47,671 nucleotides of DNA from Spirochaetales bacterium (lineage in GTDB: Bacteria > Spirochaetota > Spirochaetia > JAIPGG01): NCBI GenBank assembly GCA_021736255.1, contig JAIPGG010000011.1, positions 1-47,671 on the forward strand, in the 5' to 3' direction. Shown piece after piece: positions 17,744 to 26,601 of the stretch. Under the pieces are notes generated by a model. The model had not been told where the DNA came from and did no database searches. It was given only the letters and a program-made list of their open reading frames with translations. A program made the translations under genes and the position numbers. The first letter of the stretch is position 1; every line of letters begins with the position of its first letter.

Positions 17744-18199
17744 ATGGAAAGCCTAACTTTTACCTTGATTCATAGTTCCTCCCTGCTCCAAACAGCTGAT
17801 ATTTTTTTTGTCTGTCTCCATACCGGGTTGATCCTTTTTAATACGTTCGGCTGGATTTGGCGCCCCGTACGCCGAGCCAATTTATTCACCCTCGGATTGA
17901 CCGGCGTTTCCTGGTTTCTGTTAGGGATTTTCTATGGAATCGGCTTCTGCCCCCTTACCGAATGGCACTGGCAGGTGCTCGAAAAGCTCGGGAGAAGCGG
18001 TTTACCCCGTTCTTATACCGAATATCTTGTAGAACGACTAACCGGCATGGATTTCCAAACCGCATTGGTAAACACCGTCACGGTGACGGTGTTTTTTGCA
18101 TCTCTCGCTGTTTCCCTGTGGATGAATATCCGAATGCACAAGCGCTGGCGCGAATATTCAACCGCCTATAACCAAATTCCACAAGCTTTGAACCACTAA
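17744..18199 (+). CDS. Small membrane protein, DUF2784-like
   Basis: About 151 residues with four hydrophobic spans. The pattern ADIFFVCLHTGLILFN, a basic loop (RPVRRANLFTLG), GFCPLTEWHW and a final hydrophobic helix followed by a basic tail matches DUF2784, a family of four-helix membrane proteins of unknown role. The ORF track starts at TTG 17711, which adds MAPFGYILEIE; ATG 17744 matches the usual family start better and has a weak GGAA upstream. It is divergent from the CobW gene across an A+T-rich spacer (TTATATAATAATAATATAG) and abuts the convergent beta-propeller gene with no spare base. Function unknown. Confidence 0.7.
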   Translation: MESLTFTLIHSSSLLQTADIFFVCLHTGLILFNTFGWIWRPVRRANLFTLGLTGVSWFLLGIFYGIGFCPLTEWHWQVLEKLGRSGLPRSYTEYLVERLTGMDFQTALVNTVTVTVFFASLAVSLWMNIRMHKRWREYSTAYNQIPQALNH

Positions 18200-19648
18200 T
18201 TATTGATTAAACAGCGCCGATGTGTCGTAGATTTCCAGATTGTCATCCAGAAAATCCGTAAATGCAAGCAGCCGGTCGTCCGGAGAGAGATCGAGACCGG
18301 TCGGCTGATTTCTGCCCCATATCCAGTCTACGAGCTCGAGCGTTTCTGTATCCATAACGAATACCCGGCCGAATTCCGGCCCCTTGAGCAGGTAGGAATC
18401 ATGATTGTTTTTTCCCCGGGAAGAAACAAAGAGATACTGCCCGTCCGAAGAGATCTCGATGGTATTCAGATTCCAACCGATCCACCGGGAGCGCAGAACA
18501 GAATCATCCGAAAGATCGATCCGGAATATGCGCCCGCTGTGCATGTCCGAGGCATAGGCAAAACGCCCGCCAGGATCGAGAACAATGTGCCGCTTTGCAC
18601 CCGGCCCGAGTTCGAGGGTGAGTTCCCGTCGAAATACAGGCCGGTACAAGGGGTAGCGTTCAAACCCTTTACCGGCGGACGGCGCTGTTTTGGCACCCCT
18701 CCTCCGTTCCGGACGGGCGCCTGAATCTATTGCAATCTTTTCAATCTTTCCCGATTCGTACAGACACACATAGAGATACGTTCCTTTCGGGGCTACGGCT
18801 ATTCCCCGGGGAACATCTTCGAGGCCGATGGTCCGCACAAGCCTTCTTTGTTCAGGATCGATTACCGAAATGTCTTTTGTTACCCAGTTGGACACGTAGA
18901 CAAGCCTTTCCTGCGGACCAGGGCAGATCACCTTGCTCCAATGACCGCCGGTATCCACAGAGCCTCGATAGTCAAGATCTTCCAGCCCGAGTATGTGAAC
19001 CCGGTCGGTGGTCATCTGGGAAACCCAGAGCTCTCCCCGTTTCGCAAGCACAGCCGTCTCCACAAATCCGAAATGCCGGCGGTTCCCGGGCGGCAAGCGA
19101 AGGGGTTTTCCTTTCCGGATACTGATCCGCCTTCCATCTTGGCCCGATCCGGCCTCCCCTCTGTCATAATAATAGACATCAAGACCCGGCCCCTTGAGCT
19201 GGGCTACGACAATCCGCCGGCCGCCGGGCAAGAAACGGACGCTCTTCGGCTGACCGCCGGTAGGATATTCACCGATCGGAGCAAGGCGGCTCTGATCTTC
19301 GAACCGTTCAAGTTTTATTTCGTAGTTTTTCTTTCCGCCGGATTCAGCATGATAGAGCAACCGGGCAGGATAGTAACCGGGGGCCTTGAACACGAACGTG
19401 AGCGGATCATCACCCGGCCTGCTTTCGGCTTGAAGGGAGTATACCCTGCTCCCGTTTTCCCCGGCCCGAAAAGCAAGCTTTTCTCCCTGATAGTATAATT
19501 CTGCAGAAGGAGGAAACACCCGGACTTCCAGCTCTTCCGCTGCCGCCGTGCCGGTTAAAAACAGAAAGACCACCGTCCACCCGAGAAGGGCGGCCGGTAC
19601 AGAAAAGAAACGCCGGATCAAAGGAGCCGTGAAATTTTTACCGTCCAT
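18200..19648 (-). CDS. Exported protein with PEGA-like and YVTN-type beta-propeller domains
   Basis: Protein of 482 residues with an N-terminal hydrophobic signal (LGWTVVFLFLTGTAAAEE, probable cleavage after AAA). Residues 38-115 look like a PEGA-type beta-sandwich (VRVFPPSAELYYQGEKL ... VFKAPGYYPARLLYH). The rest is a beta-propeller of YVTN/surface-layer type: repeated units such as QPKSVRFLPGGRRIVVAQL, ERLVYVSNWVTKDISVIDP and PRGIAVAPKGTYLYVCLYE. Such proteins sit in the periplasm or on the cell surface; no enzymatic residues are apparent. Its start lies inside the 3' end of the ADP-ribosylglycohydrolase-like gene (31-base overlap) and lacks a good Shine-Dalgarno, so coupling is likely. Function unknown. 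Confidence 0.75.
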   Translation of the reverse strand: MDGKNFTAPLIRRFFSVPAALLGWTVVFLFLTGTAAAEELEVRVFPPSAELYYQGEKLAFRAGENGSRVYSLQAESRPGDDPLTFVFKAPGYYPARLLYHAESGGKKNYEIKLERFEDQSRLAPIGEYPTGGQPKSVRFLPGGRRIVVAQLKGPGLDVYYYDRGEAGSGQDGRRISIRKGKPLRLPPGNRRHFGFVETAVLAKRGELWVSQMTTDRVHILGLEDLDYRGSVDTGGHWSKVICPGPQERLVYVSNWVTKDISVIDPEQRRLVRTIGLEDVPRGIAVAPKGTYLYVCLYESGKIEKIAIDSGARPERRRGAKTAPSAGKGFERYPLYRPVFRRELTLELGPGAKRHIVLDPGGRFAYASDMHSGRIFRIDLSDDSVLRSRWIGWNLNTIEISSDGQYLFVSSRGKNNHDSYLLKGPEFGRVFVMDTETLELVDWIWGRNQPTGLDLSPDDRLLAFTDFLDDNLEIYDTSALFNQ

Positions 19649-21240
19649 TCTGAAAGCTCATGGATACCGATCTCTTTCATCCCCCGGACATAGGTCTCGA
19701 GCCTGTCTCCGATCGGTTCGCGCCAAGGGGGAGGGATCACATTCTCTCCGCCGAGCACACCGATAACCGTCATGATCTGTGCAGCATTGCAATCCACATC
19801 CTGGCCCTCCATAGAGATTATCTCGAGGGTCTTGCCGAAATCGCCCCCGCCGAACCAGAGGGCTACCACCTCCGCCGCAGCATTCGGGTAGGCATGCACC
19901 CAATTGTAACGGCGGTACTCGTACTCGCAGGCGCGCCAGGCCGTTTCCCAGTCGTTTGCATTCCGGCACTGCCGGAGGGCAAATTCCAGGACCGAACGAT
20001 ATTCGCTTTTTTCGGGGATCATGGCTATCGATGTCCGGACGATCTGTCGAACAGTCTCCTCATCCGCCGTGCTCCCGCCAAAAGCCAGGGAGACTATCAG
20101 GGCATTAAAGACCTCGCCGAGGACGCCGTTGTCCGCGTGAGAGACCCGCCCGTCTACCCAGGCCAGCCATGCGGCAGTTTCAGGCTCCGCCGGAGCCACA
20201 AGACCGCAAACCGCACCTCGCATCTGGGCTCCGATCCAGTCGGTAAAGGGATTGCCCGCCTGCGCACTTTCGGGCGGGGTCAAACCCGCTTTCAAATTCT
20301 CCAGGGCAATCAGCTCCGCCGACCAGCCGAAGGGAATCCGGGCGGCCCACTGTTCACCGATGGCACGGGAGGTCAGGCCTTTTGCCGTACCGGCCTCGGC
20401 AGACTGCCCGGTTTCACCGCCACCGCCGGCCTCTTCGACCGCCAGAAGAAAAGCCAACTCGAAGGTGATATCGTCATTGAGCGTACTGGGAGGATAGACA
20501 TAGGAATGGACCTCGCCGAATGCCTCGTGCAGCCGGTCGGTTGTGTAGCCTTCCAAGGCGGTTCCGTGAGCGCCGCCGATGATTTGGGCCAGCCATCCGG
20601 CGTAGACCCGCTCCAGATACTCATCTTCAGGCAGCGCCTCTTTCCGGGGTCCCGCCGGGGAGAGTGGCCCGCCTGATGCGGGTGTTCCCTCTGCCGAAGC
20701 TTTTGCTCCGTTGGAACTTGCAGCCGCAGCAAAGTCCGCTGCAGCAGAAAAATCCATATCCCGCCGAACCTCTTCCCAGCTCGTGTAATGGCGGAACCGC
20801 CAATACCCCGAATCGGGATCCTTCTCCGCCCTGCGCCACAATGCCCGCATTCTCAGGGCCTGACGCTGCAGCTCGATCGAGTCGTCTGACTCCAGCGCCT
20901 TGAATCCCTCCTCGGCAATCTTCCTCCATTCGGGATCCACTCGGTAGCCCCGGTTCTCCAGGGCCTGCACACCGGCCACCAAAAGGTGTTCGGGAGCTCC
21001 CGAACCGGGAACCTTCGACCTCCACAGCATCGAGGCAAGCCCGTCCTGAAACGACTCGAGCCGGCCCATGAGCTCCCAGGACCGGTCTTCGGCCTGCCCC
21101 TCAGGGGGACGGGAGGCCTGGAGGGTCTCGAGCTCTATTTCCCAGGCAGCCTTTTTTGGACTGAGGGAGACCCCGTCGATCTTCAGCTTTCGCGAGCTGC
21201 CTCCGGCGTCTTTCTTAGCATCCATGCCTCGTTCGTTCAC
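19618..21240 (-). CDS. ADP-ribosylglycohydrolase-like protein
   Basis: Protein of 540 residues. From about 215 the sequence follows the ADP-ribosyl-glycohydrolase fold: RVYAGWLAQIIGGAHGTALEG, then STLNDDITFELAFLLA in the place of the first metal site, GRVSHADNGVLGEVFNALIVSLAFG in the middle, and GQDVDCNAAQIMTVIGVLGG in the place of the DxDT-type second metal site. The metal Asp residues are kept although the motifs are not canonical. The first 200 residues are extra and include an Ala/Ser/Gly-rich linker (AADFAAAASSNGAKASAEG). Likely removes ADP-ribose or acts on a related glycoside; substrate unknown. It lies 12 bases behind the amidohydrolase gene and overlaps the propeller gene, so the three form one operon. 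Confidence 0.78.
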   Translation of the reverse strand: MNERGMDAKKDAGGSSRKLKIDGVSLSPKKAAWEIELETLQASRPPEGQAEDRSWELMGRLESFQDGLASMLWRSKVPGSGAPEHLLVAGVQALENRGYRVDPEWRKIAEEGFKALESDDSIELQRQALRMRALWRRAEKDPDSGYWRFRHYTSWEEVRRDMDFSAAADFAAAASSNGAKASAEGTPASGGPLSPAGPRKEALPEDEYLERVYAGWLAQIIGGAHGTALEGYTTDRLHEAFGEVHSYVYPPSTLNDDITFELAFLLAVEEAGGGGETGQSAEAGTAKGLTSRAIGEQWAARIPFGWSAELIALENLKAGLTPPESAQAGNPFTDWIGAQMRGAVCGLVAPAEPETAAWLAWVDGRVSHADNGVLGEVFNALIVSLAFGGSTADEETVRQIVRTSIAMIPEKSEYRSVLEFALRQCRNANDWETAWRACEYEYRRYNWVHAYPNAAAEVVALWFGGGDFGKTLEIISMEGQDVDCNAAQIMTVIGVLGGENVIPPPWREPIGDRLETYVRGMKEIGIHELSEWTVKISRLL

Positions 21241-21252
21241 TTCCTCACCCCT

Positions 21253-22611
21253 TCACTTATTGTCATAGGTCTGCATCGGTCCTCCCCCTCTGTCCTTCAA
21301 AAGCGAGGAACCGTGCTCGGCGATTTCGTGAAAGAGGTCGTCGATATCAACAGTTAGCAGCCTTCCCTCGTGGACCACGACCCTCCCGTCTACAATTACT
21401 TTTTCGATATTCCGCTCACAGAGGGAGTAAAGAATATTTGCCCAGATATTGTGAACAGGCTGCATATTCGCCGTCTCCGGATTGATCAAGAGCAGATCAG
21501 CGGGAGCACCCGGAACGATGTCTCCATACTGCTTTGTCCCGAGGACCCGGCCGCCGCCGCACAGAAGCGGTATCATCTCTTCAATCTTCCCTGATTCCGC
21601 ACTGCCGCTCGAGGCTTTGGCAAGCAAAGCGGCATCCCGGCCCACCTCGAATATATTCATTGTATTATTCGATGCCGCCCCGTCACTGCCCAGACCGATT
21701 CGGATGCCGTTTTTCAGAGCCCTGGGGGCCAGGTCTTTCACGTCCCCGAACTTTAGATACGTTTTGGCACAGTGGGCAATCCCGCTTTGCCGGTCTGCAA
21801 TCAGGTCCAGGTCCTCGTCGGTGGCATGGTAGGCATGGGCAAGGATCGTACCCGGGCGCAGTACCCCCGTATCGGCAAGAACCTGAACCGGTGTTTTTCC
21901 CCGGTCAGCAAGGCTGCGGCGCACCTGGTCCGGCTCTTCAGAAACATGGATATGCATCGGCAGTTTCAACTTCTCTGAGGCTTCCGCCACCCGCTTCAGA
22001 AAATCATCCGGACACAGGTAGGGAGAGTGAGGGCCGAGCGATATAGATATTCGACTGTTGCGACCCGAGTAATCGGCGCTGAAAGCAAGAGCCCGTTCGA
22101 GCTGGGCATCGGCCTGTTCCCCGACCCCGAAAACCGCCCAAGCCAGATTCGCCCGGATACCCGATTCCTCGAAGGCCTGAAACACCCGTTCCATGGAGAA
22201 ATAATGATCGGCAACCGTGGTCACTCCCGCCCGCAGCATCTCGGCAGCGCCCAAAAGGCTTCCCAGGTAGACACCGTCCGGGGTGAGGTTGCGTTCGTAC
22301 ATCCAAATATATTTATTAAACCAGTCTTCAGGCACTGCGTCTTCCGCGGATCCACGCAGGAGGGTCATCGCCGTGTGTGCGTGGGTGTTTACCAGCCCCG
22401 GCATCAGATAGCGGCCGGTACCGTCGATCACCTGCTCATCGGTTTCCGGCCGCACCGGCTTGCCTCCACCGGGCACAGAACCCTTTCCGGTTTTTCCACC
22501 CTCGAGGTCCTTGCCCACGGCGGCGATTTTGCCGTTGCGTATCAGAACATCCACTTCGGTGCGGACATCCACACTGGCACAAGAGAGAGCTGTAACATTT
22601 CGAATCAACAT
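21253..22611 (-). CDS. Amidohydrolase, MTA/SAH deaminase-like
   Basis: Metal-dependent hydrolase of 452 residues of the cytosine deaminase/TRZ-ATZ group. The metal motif MPGLVNTHAHTAM is at about residue 75, LRAGVTTVADHYFS follows, then MHIHVSEEPDQ, ILAHAYHATDEDLDL with the metal His, and RIGLGSDGAASNN with the catalytic Asp. This set matches 5-methylthioadenosine/S-adenosylhomocysteine deaminases, though 8-oxoguanine deaminases and other adenine-like deaminases look similar. A glycine/lysine-rich insert (GGKTGKGSVPGGGK) sits near residue 40. TTGACA-16-TACAAT ends 7 bases before the ATG with no Shine-Dalgarno. First gene of the operon with the ADP-ribosylglycohydrolase-like gene; a nucleoside-salvage theme is possible. 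Confidence 0.85.
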   Translation of the reverse strand: MLIRNVTALSCASVDVRTEVDVLIRNGKIAAVGKDLEGGKTGKGSVPGGGKPVRPETDEQVIDGTGRYLMPGLVNTHAHTAMTLLRGSAEDAVPEDWFNKYIWMYERNLTPDGVYLGSLLGAAEMLRAGVTTVADHYFSMERVFQAFEESGIRANLAWAVFGVGEQADAQLERALAFSADYSGRNSRISISLGPHSPYLCPDDFLKRVAEASEKLKLPMHIHVSEEPDQVRRSLADRGKTPVQVLADTGVLRPGTILAHAYHATDEDLDLIADRQSGIAHCAKTYLKFGDVKDLAPRALKNGIRIGLGSDGAASNNTMNIFEVGRDAALLAKASSGSAESGKIEEMIPLLCGGGRVLGTKQYGDIVPGAPADLLLINPETANMQPVHNIWANILYSLCERNIEKVIVDGRVVVHEGRLLTVDIDDLFHEIAEHGSSLLKDRGGGPMQTYDNK

Positions 22612-22618
22612 AGCTTCG

Positions 22619-22646
22619 ATTGTAACGGTTCACGGCAGACTGTCAA
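22619..22646 (-). promoter_or_regulatory. Promoter of the amidohydrolase operon
   Basis: Minus strand: perfect TTGACA, 16-base spacer, TACAAT. The -10 ends 7 bases before ATG 22611. This is the clearest example of the leaderless layout in the window. Confidence 0.72.
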
Positions 22647-22733
22647 ATCTTCTCTTCCTGAGATGCCGCCTGCGTTGTCGGAAAGCATAAACCTAGCTCG
22701 CTGCCTCAGCCCTCAAAAAGAAAGAGAGCCTCC

Positions 22734-23804
22734 TCAAGGAAGCGACTCGTGTGCGGCAAGCATGCCGGTCGGGACAAGCCCCGCCTTCCCAGGCAACAGT
22801 GCCTGTACGGCAGCAGCAGCTTCCTCGGATATTTCGCTTCCTCCCAGAGGGTCGGCAATGGAACGGCGGACTGAGAGCATGTTTCCCCATGCAATCTCGT
22901 AATCTTCCGCCTCGACTCTGGCATCCTTCAGACTACGGTAATGCTCTACCAAAGGGCGGAGGTTTCTGCTCTGCTTTTCATCCTGCTTCTTATCCAAAAA
23001 GACATCGAGTTCGATCAGGGAAAGGATAGGCTGCGCTTCATTTAAGCCGGCAAACCAGTTATTCTTGATTGTAAAACTTCTTTCGTGCACATACTTCTGT
23101 TCTTGCGGGTAGAGGTAAGGGATATGCACCGGTATCCCGGCAGTTTCATCTTCGCCGACCTCCACCATTTGTGAATAGAGCTGAAATCCCGAGTCGACCT
23201 CTTCGACGATCACCTCGTAATTGTCTGCCGGGATCCTCTCGAGAGCGGTGATGTTTTCTCCCATATCGTTCCCGTCAACGGTCACCCGGTAATCCCGGTT
23301 CTCTCCGCTCGTGGTAAACGCCAGGGATCCGAAGGCTACAACCTGTTCGGTAAATCCTTCGAGCAAACGCACAACAAGGAAATCGGTGAGATCAAAAATT
23401 CCGAGATACCCCCCAGCTTCTCCGTCCACAACAACCATTTCCCGTTCTTCTGCCGCGTTGTACACCGAAAGCGAAACCTTGATCGAATCCCCGGTCTCGG
23501 TAATGGTTCCGGAAAGCAGGTTGTCCACGGAAAACCGATCTACCGCAGCTTCGGCGGTTTCGATCCCCGGCCAGGAATCTTTCGGTACCGGTTTGAACTC
23601 ATAACCTTTCATCAGCGTGAACGTAGTCGACAGAATATCTTCGACTACCGAAGCGAGCTGCTCGGCCTGCACCGAACCGCCATGTCCGATGGGGCGAAGG
23701 GTTACACTCGCCTTCTGCTGGGCAAAGGCCGGCAGGCCGAACAGAAAGAAGAGCACAATACTAAAAAGGAGGAATCGTCGAAACAGAACCGCCTTCTTTA
23801 TCAT
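22734..23804 (-). CDS. Exported protein with PEGA-like domain, function unknown
   Basis: About 356 residues from ATG 23804, which I prefer to the ORF-track start at 23885: it has GGAGGAAG upstream, shares ATGA with the stop of the preceding lipoprotein gene and starts a normal signal peptide (MIKKAVLFRRFLLFSIVLFF ... FAQQ). The mature part has a TolB-N-like section (VEDILSTTFTLMKGYEFKPV, VDNLLSGTITETGDSIKVSL) that would sense or bind at the periplasmic side, then a PEGA-like repeat (YRVTVDGNDMGENITALERI). The C-terminal 90 residues are helical and charged. I do not recognise a catalytic site. It is coupled to the lipoprotein gene, so both probably act together in the envelope. Confidence 0.72.
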   Translation of the reverse strand: MIKKAVLFRRFLLFSIVLFFLFGLPAFAQQKASVTLRPIGHGGSVQAEQLASVVEDILSTTFTLMKGYEFKPVPKDSWPGIETAEAAVDRFSVDNLLSGTITETGDSIKVSLSVYNAAEEREMVVVDGEAGGYLGIFDLTDFLVVRLLEGFTEQVVAFGSLAFTTSGENRDYRVTVDGNDMGENITALERIPADNYEVIVEEVDSGFQLYSQMVEVGEDETAGIPVHIPYLYPQEQKYVHERSFTIKNNWFAGLNEAQPILSLIELDVFLDKKQDEKQSRNLRPLVEHYRSLKDARVEAEDYEIAWGNMLSVRRSIADPLGGSEISEEAAAAVQALLPGKAGLVPTGMLAAHESLP

Positions 23805-24865
23805 GGCGAATCTTCCTCCAGACGCAGAGACACGGTACGCTCCACTCCGCCTTGAGGTTTTTCTTCCCCGCCGAAGTGCATACACCCCCCGAAGAGCCGA
23901 TCATAGGAGGGAGAATAGAAAAGTCCCTCCAGAGACTCCCGATCCATTTCGCCTGCAGCAGGAAGCACGATGAGGGCATAATGGTCGATTCTGTCGGTGA
24001 ATATCTTCAGAGCAATTACCGCCTGCTTCCCGCCGGTAGTCAGGCGATAATCGATCGTCGCCATATCGTTATCCACTAGACGTCTGAGTCTGCCGGATAT
24101 TGCCTCTTCTGCCGGCAGACTGGCCCCAGTTGAACTGTTGCTGGTTGAACCGTTGTTGGTTGAGTCGAAAAACCGTTCCCACTCACTCGGCATCTCCCGG
24201 CCGGAAAGCATGAAGACCGCTCCACTTTCACTGTTGTGAAGGGCAAAGCCCTTCCCGGTATCCGAATACCAGGCCCACGAGGTATCGAGTGAATGAAAGG
24301 TATACAAATCACGAATACGTACGTCTTGTCCGAAATACCCGAAATCCATATAGGGTATCAGCGCTCTTCCCCCTGCCGTTCCGAGAGCAACTAAATAACT
24401 GCCGAGCAGGTCCACCGTTACCAATATCCTTTCCAGCTCCTGCCGGAACACCGCTGCCTCATGTTCACCGAACGAGCCTGCAGCCTCCTGTAATATCTCG
24501 GAATTCATAGAGCGCGAAAGGGCCCTCCCCAGCCCGCTCAGACTCTGCTCCTTCTCGCCGTCCTCCGGCTCCATAGCCAAGAGCTCGAGCACCACCTCAC
24601 CCTCAGCATTAAAAACCGAGAGCTTATTCTGTTTCACCTCCCGCAGTACCCGCCAGGAATCCGGCAACGGGAAAACCATATGTCTTGTCTGTAACACACC
24701 CCGCATACCGGGGGCATCCCCGAACAGATCCGAATCAGCAGTCTGTTCTTTTACGGCCGGCCCTTCTGCAGCATCAGGCCCGCGCCCCACGGTTGCACAG
24801 GAAACAAACAGGAGAAAAATCAAGACAGCAGATCCAAAAATAAAAACGGAAAAGCGGCGATACAT
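23801..24865 (-). CDS. Lipoprotein of unknown function
   Basis: Protein of 354 residues with a type II signal peptide: a hydrophobic run ending LLFVSCATVG, with lipobox Cys at about residue 23. An acidic linker follows. The mature region contains short strands such as MVFPLPDSWRVLREVKQNKL and a Ser/Asn-rich stretch (DSTNNGSTSNSSTGASLP) that looks like a flexible loop. No family recognised. AAGGA lies 8 bases before ATG 24865; a possible TTGCAA-17-TAAGCT promoter is weak. Its stop overlaps the start of the PEGA-like exported protein, forming a two-gene operon, divergent from the UPF0261 gene. Confidence 0.7.
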   Translation of the reverse strand: MYRRFSVFIFGSAVLIFLLFVSCATVGRGPDAAEGPAVKEQTADSDLFGDAPGMRGVLQTRHMVFPLPDSWRVLREVKQNKLSVFNAEGEVVLELLAMEPEDGEKEQSLSGLGRALSRSMNSEILQEAAGSFGEHEAAVFRQELERILVTVDLLGSYLVALGTAGGRALIPYMDFGYFGQDVRIRDLYTFHSLDTSWAWYSDTGKGFALHNSESGAVFMLSGREMPSEWERFFDSTNNGSTSNSSTGASLPAEEAISGRLRRLVDNDMATIDYRLTTGGKQAVIALKIFTDRIDHYALIVLPAAGEMDRESLEGLFYSPSYDRLFGGCMHFGGEEKPQGGVERTVSLRLEEDSP

Positions 24866-24935
24866 GCTAATGATCCTTTTTCGAAAAGCTTAACCGATCT
24901 CCCACCCCGTTGCAAATTATGGTAGTATAGGATCT

Positions 24936-26597
24936 ATGGGAAAAGACGGCCGGATCGGGTCAAACCAGATCAACGAAGTCCTCCTCATCGGAACTCGGGA
25001 CACCAAGGATGAGGACCTCCAGTTTCTCCGCCGCCGCCTGGAAGAACAGGGATACCCGGTCACCCTAATCGACATCGGTGTTCTGGGTTCAGAAAATGAG
25101 GGCCGGGGCGGCACCCCGGCACAGGTCGACACCCCAGCACAGGTCGATGCCCCAGCACAGGTCGGCACCTCAGCACAGGACGACACCCCAGCACAGGCCG
25201 ACGCCTCAAAAACCGGCCGGGCCCAACCCAGTGCCCAAACACAGGTCTCCCCAGACAAACCCCGGTCCCGGGTAATTCCCGCCTCTCAAGTGGCCGAGGC
25301 CGGCGGATCGGAATTGAGCACACTGCAGCACAAGCAGGACAAAACCCTGGCCATGGAGGTCATGCAGCGGGGACTGGTCCAGGTCGTCGGGGAGCTTCGA
25401 AAAAGCGGAGACCCGGCCGGGGTAATGGCCGTCGGCGGGGGAGCCGGCACATCCATCTGCACCGCTGCCATGCGGACCCTTCCCCTCGGTATACCCAAAA
25501 TCATGATCACCACCCTCGCCTCCGGCGACACCCGACAGTACCTCGAAGAGAGCGACATCATTTTGTTTCCCTCTATCGTGGACATTGCCGGGGTCAACAG
25601 CATCAGCGCCGGGGTGTATTCCCGGGCGGCAGGAGCGCTGGCCGGCATGATCGAGGCGAACAGTACCGAAACAGCCGTTCAGCCCGGGGCCGTTGCCGAA
25701 AAAACCGGCAAACACACGAACGGGCGTAATCCTGCGAATCTGCCGGTCATCGCCGCCACCATGTTCGGCAACACCACCACCGCCGTCGAGCAGTGCCGCA
25801 GCCGCATTGAAGAGCACGGAGGCTACCAGTTCCTGATCTTCCACGCCACCGGCACCGGCGGAAAGACCATGGAGGCCCTGATCAGTCAGGGGGCAATCCA
25901 GGGACTCCTGGACATAACCACCACCGAACTCGCCGACGAGCTCGCGGGGGGAGTCCTGTCGGCAGGTTCCGAACGGCTCAAGGCCGCAGCCGGGCAGGGA
26001 ATCCCCCAGATCGTGGCCCCCGGCTGCCTGGACATGGTCAATTTCTGGAAACCCGAAACCGTCCCCGAGATTTATAAGGATCGCCTGTTCTACCGGTGGA
26101 ACCCCGGGGTCACCCTCATGCGGACAAACCCTGAGGAAAACGAACGCCTCGGGCGAACCATTGCTGAACGCCTGAACCGTGCAGATCGGCAGCAGGAACC
26201 CGCCGGGCCGGCGGCCCAAGCAAACAGCCTTTCCGGCACACCATCCGGGGCAGCACCACCGCCCCCGATACAGATCTTGCTTCCCCTCCGGGGGCTCTCC
26301 CAGCTCGACTGCCCGGCAGACCGGGGAGAGGCGGCAGGTCCCTTCTGGTGGCCCGAGGCCGACCGGGCCCTCTTCGACAGCATCAAGAAACACATCGATC
26401 CGCAAATCCAGGTGATCGAGATCGATGCAAATATCAACGACCCGGCCTTCGCCGAAGCGGCCGGCAGGGCGCTGCCGGCGATGATGCAGGCCGGCATGAC
26501 GATACCTGCCACCCACCAACAGGACGATGCAGCCCAACAAAACGGCGGTCGGCCCGGTACCACAAACAATACAACCAACACAATCAACAAGGAGTAA
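24936..26597 (+). CDS. UPF0261 (Tm-1 N-terminal-like) protein
   Basis: Protein of 553 residues matching the UPF0261 family, known from the ATP-binding N-terminal half of tomato Tm-1. Recognisable parts are VLLIGTRDTKDEDLQFLRR, GVMAVGGGAGTSICTAAMR, FPSIVDIAGVNSISAGVYSR, AATMFGNTTTAVEQCR and FHATGTGGKTMEALI, followed by VAPGCLDMVNFWKP. It is longer than typical members (about 400) because of a low-complexity insert near residues 55-105, made by five 18-base repeats, and a second Ala/Gly/Pro-rich insert near 420. The last 25 residues are Gln/Asn/Thr-rich. Function in bacteria unknown. It is followed 4 bases later by its usual partner, the TIM-barrel protein. Confidence 0.87.
   Translation: MGKDGRIGSNQINEVLLIGTRDTKDEDLQFLRRRLEEQGYPVTLIDIGVLGSENEGRGGTPAQVDTPAQVDAPAQVGTSAQDDTPAQADASKTGRAQPSAQTQVSPDKPRSRVIPASQVAEAGGSELSTLQHKQDKTLAMEVMQRGLVQVVGELRKSGDPAGVMAVGGGAGTSICTAAMRTLPLGIPKIMITTLASGDTRQYLEESDIILFPSIVDIAGVNSISAGVYSRAAGALAGMIEANSTETAVQPGAVAEKTGKHTNGRNPANLPVIAATMFGNTTTAVEQCRSRIEEHGGYQFLIFHATGTGGKTMEALISQGAIQGLLDITTTELADELAGGVLSAGSERLKAAAGQGIPQIVAPGCLDMVNFWKPETVPEIYKDRLFYRWNPGVTLMRTNPEENERLGRTIAERLNRADRQQEPAGPAAQANSLSGTPSGAAPPPPIQILLPLRGLSQLDCPADRGEAAGPFWWPEADRALFDSIKKHIDPQIQVIEIDANINDPAFAEAAGRALPAMMQAGMTIPATHQQDDAAQQNGGRPGTTNNTTNTINKE
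25112..25201 (+). repeat. 18-bp tandem repeat, five copies, in frame
   Basis: Five consecutive 18-base units of the form CACCCCAGCACAGGTCGA with one to five changes each, encoding the repeated peptide (T/A)PAQV(D/G) within the UPF0261 gene. Units begin at 25112, 25130, 25148, 25166 and 25184. The number of units could vary between strains without shifting the frame. Confidence 0.92.
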
Positions 26598-26601
26598 CTA
26601 C

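Noticed and set aside
19660-20676. Plus-strand ORF of 338 residues antisense to the ADP-ribosylglycohydrolase-like gene
   Set aside because: No recognisable motif and typical shadow composition; the sense gene has conserved metal motifs.
25206-26540. Minus-strand ORF of 444 residues opposite the UPF0261 gene
   Set aside because: Gly/His/Asp-rich shadow translation; the plus strand has the recognised UPF0261 motifs, promoter and partner gene.
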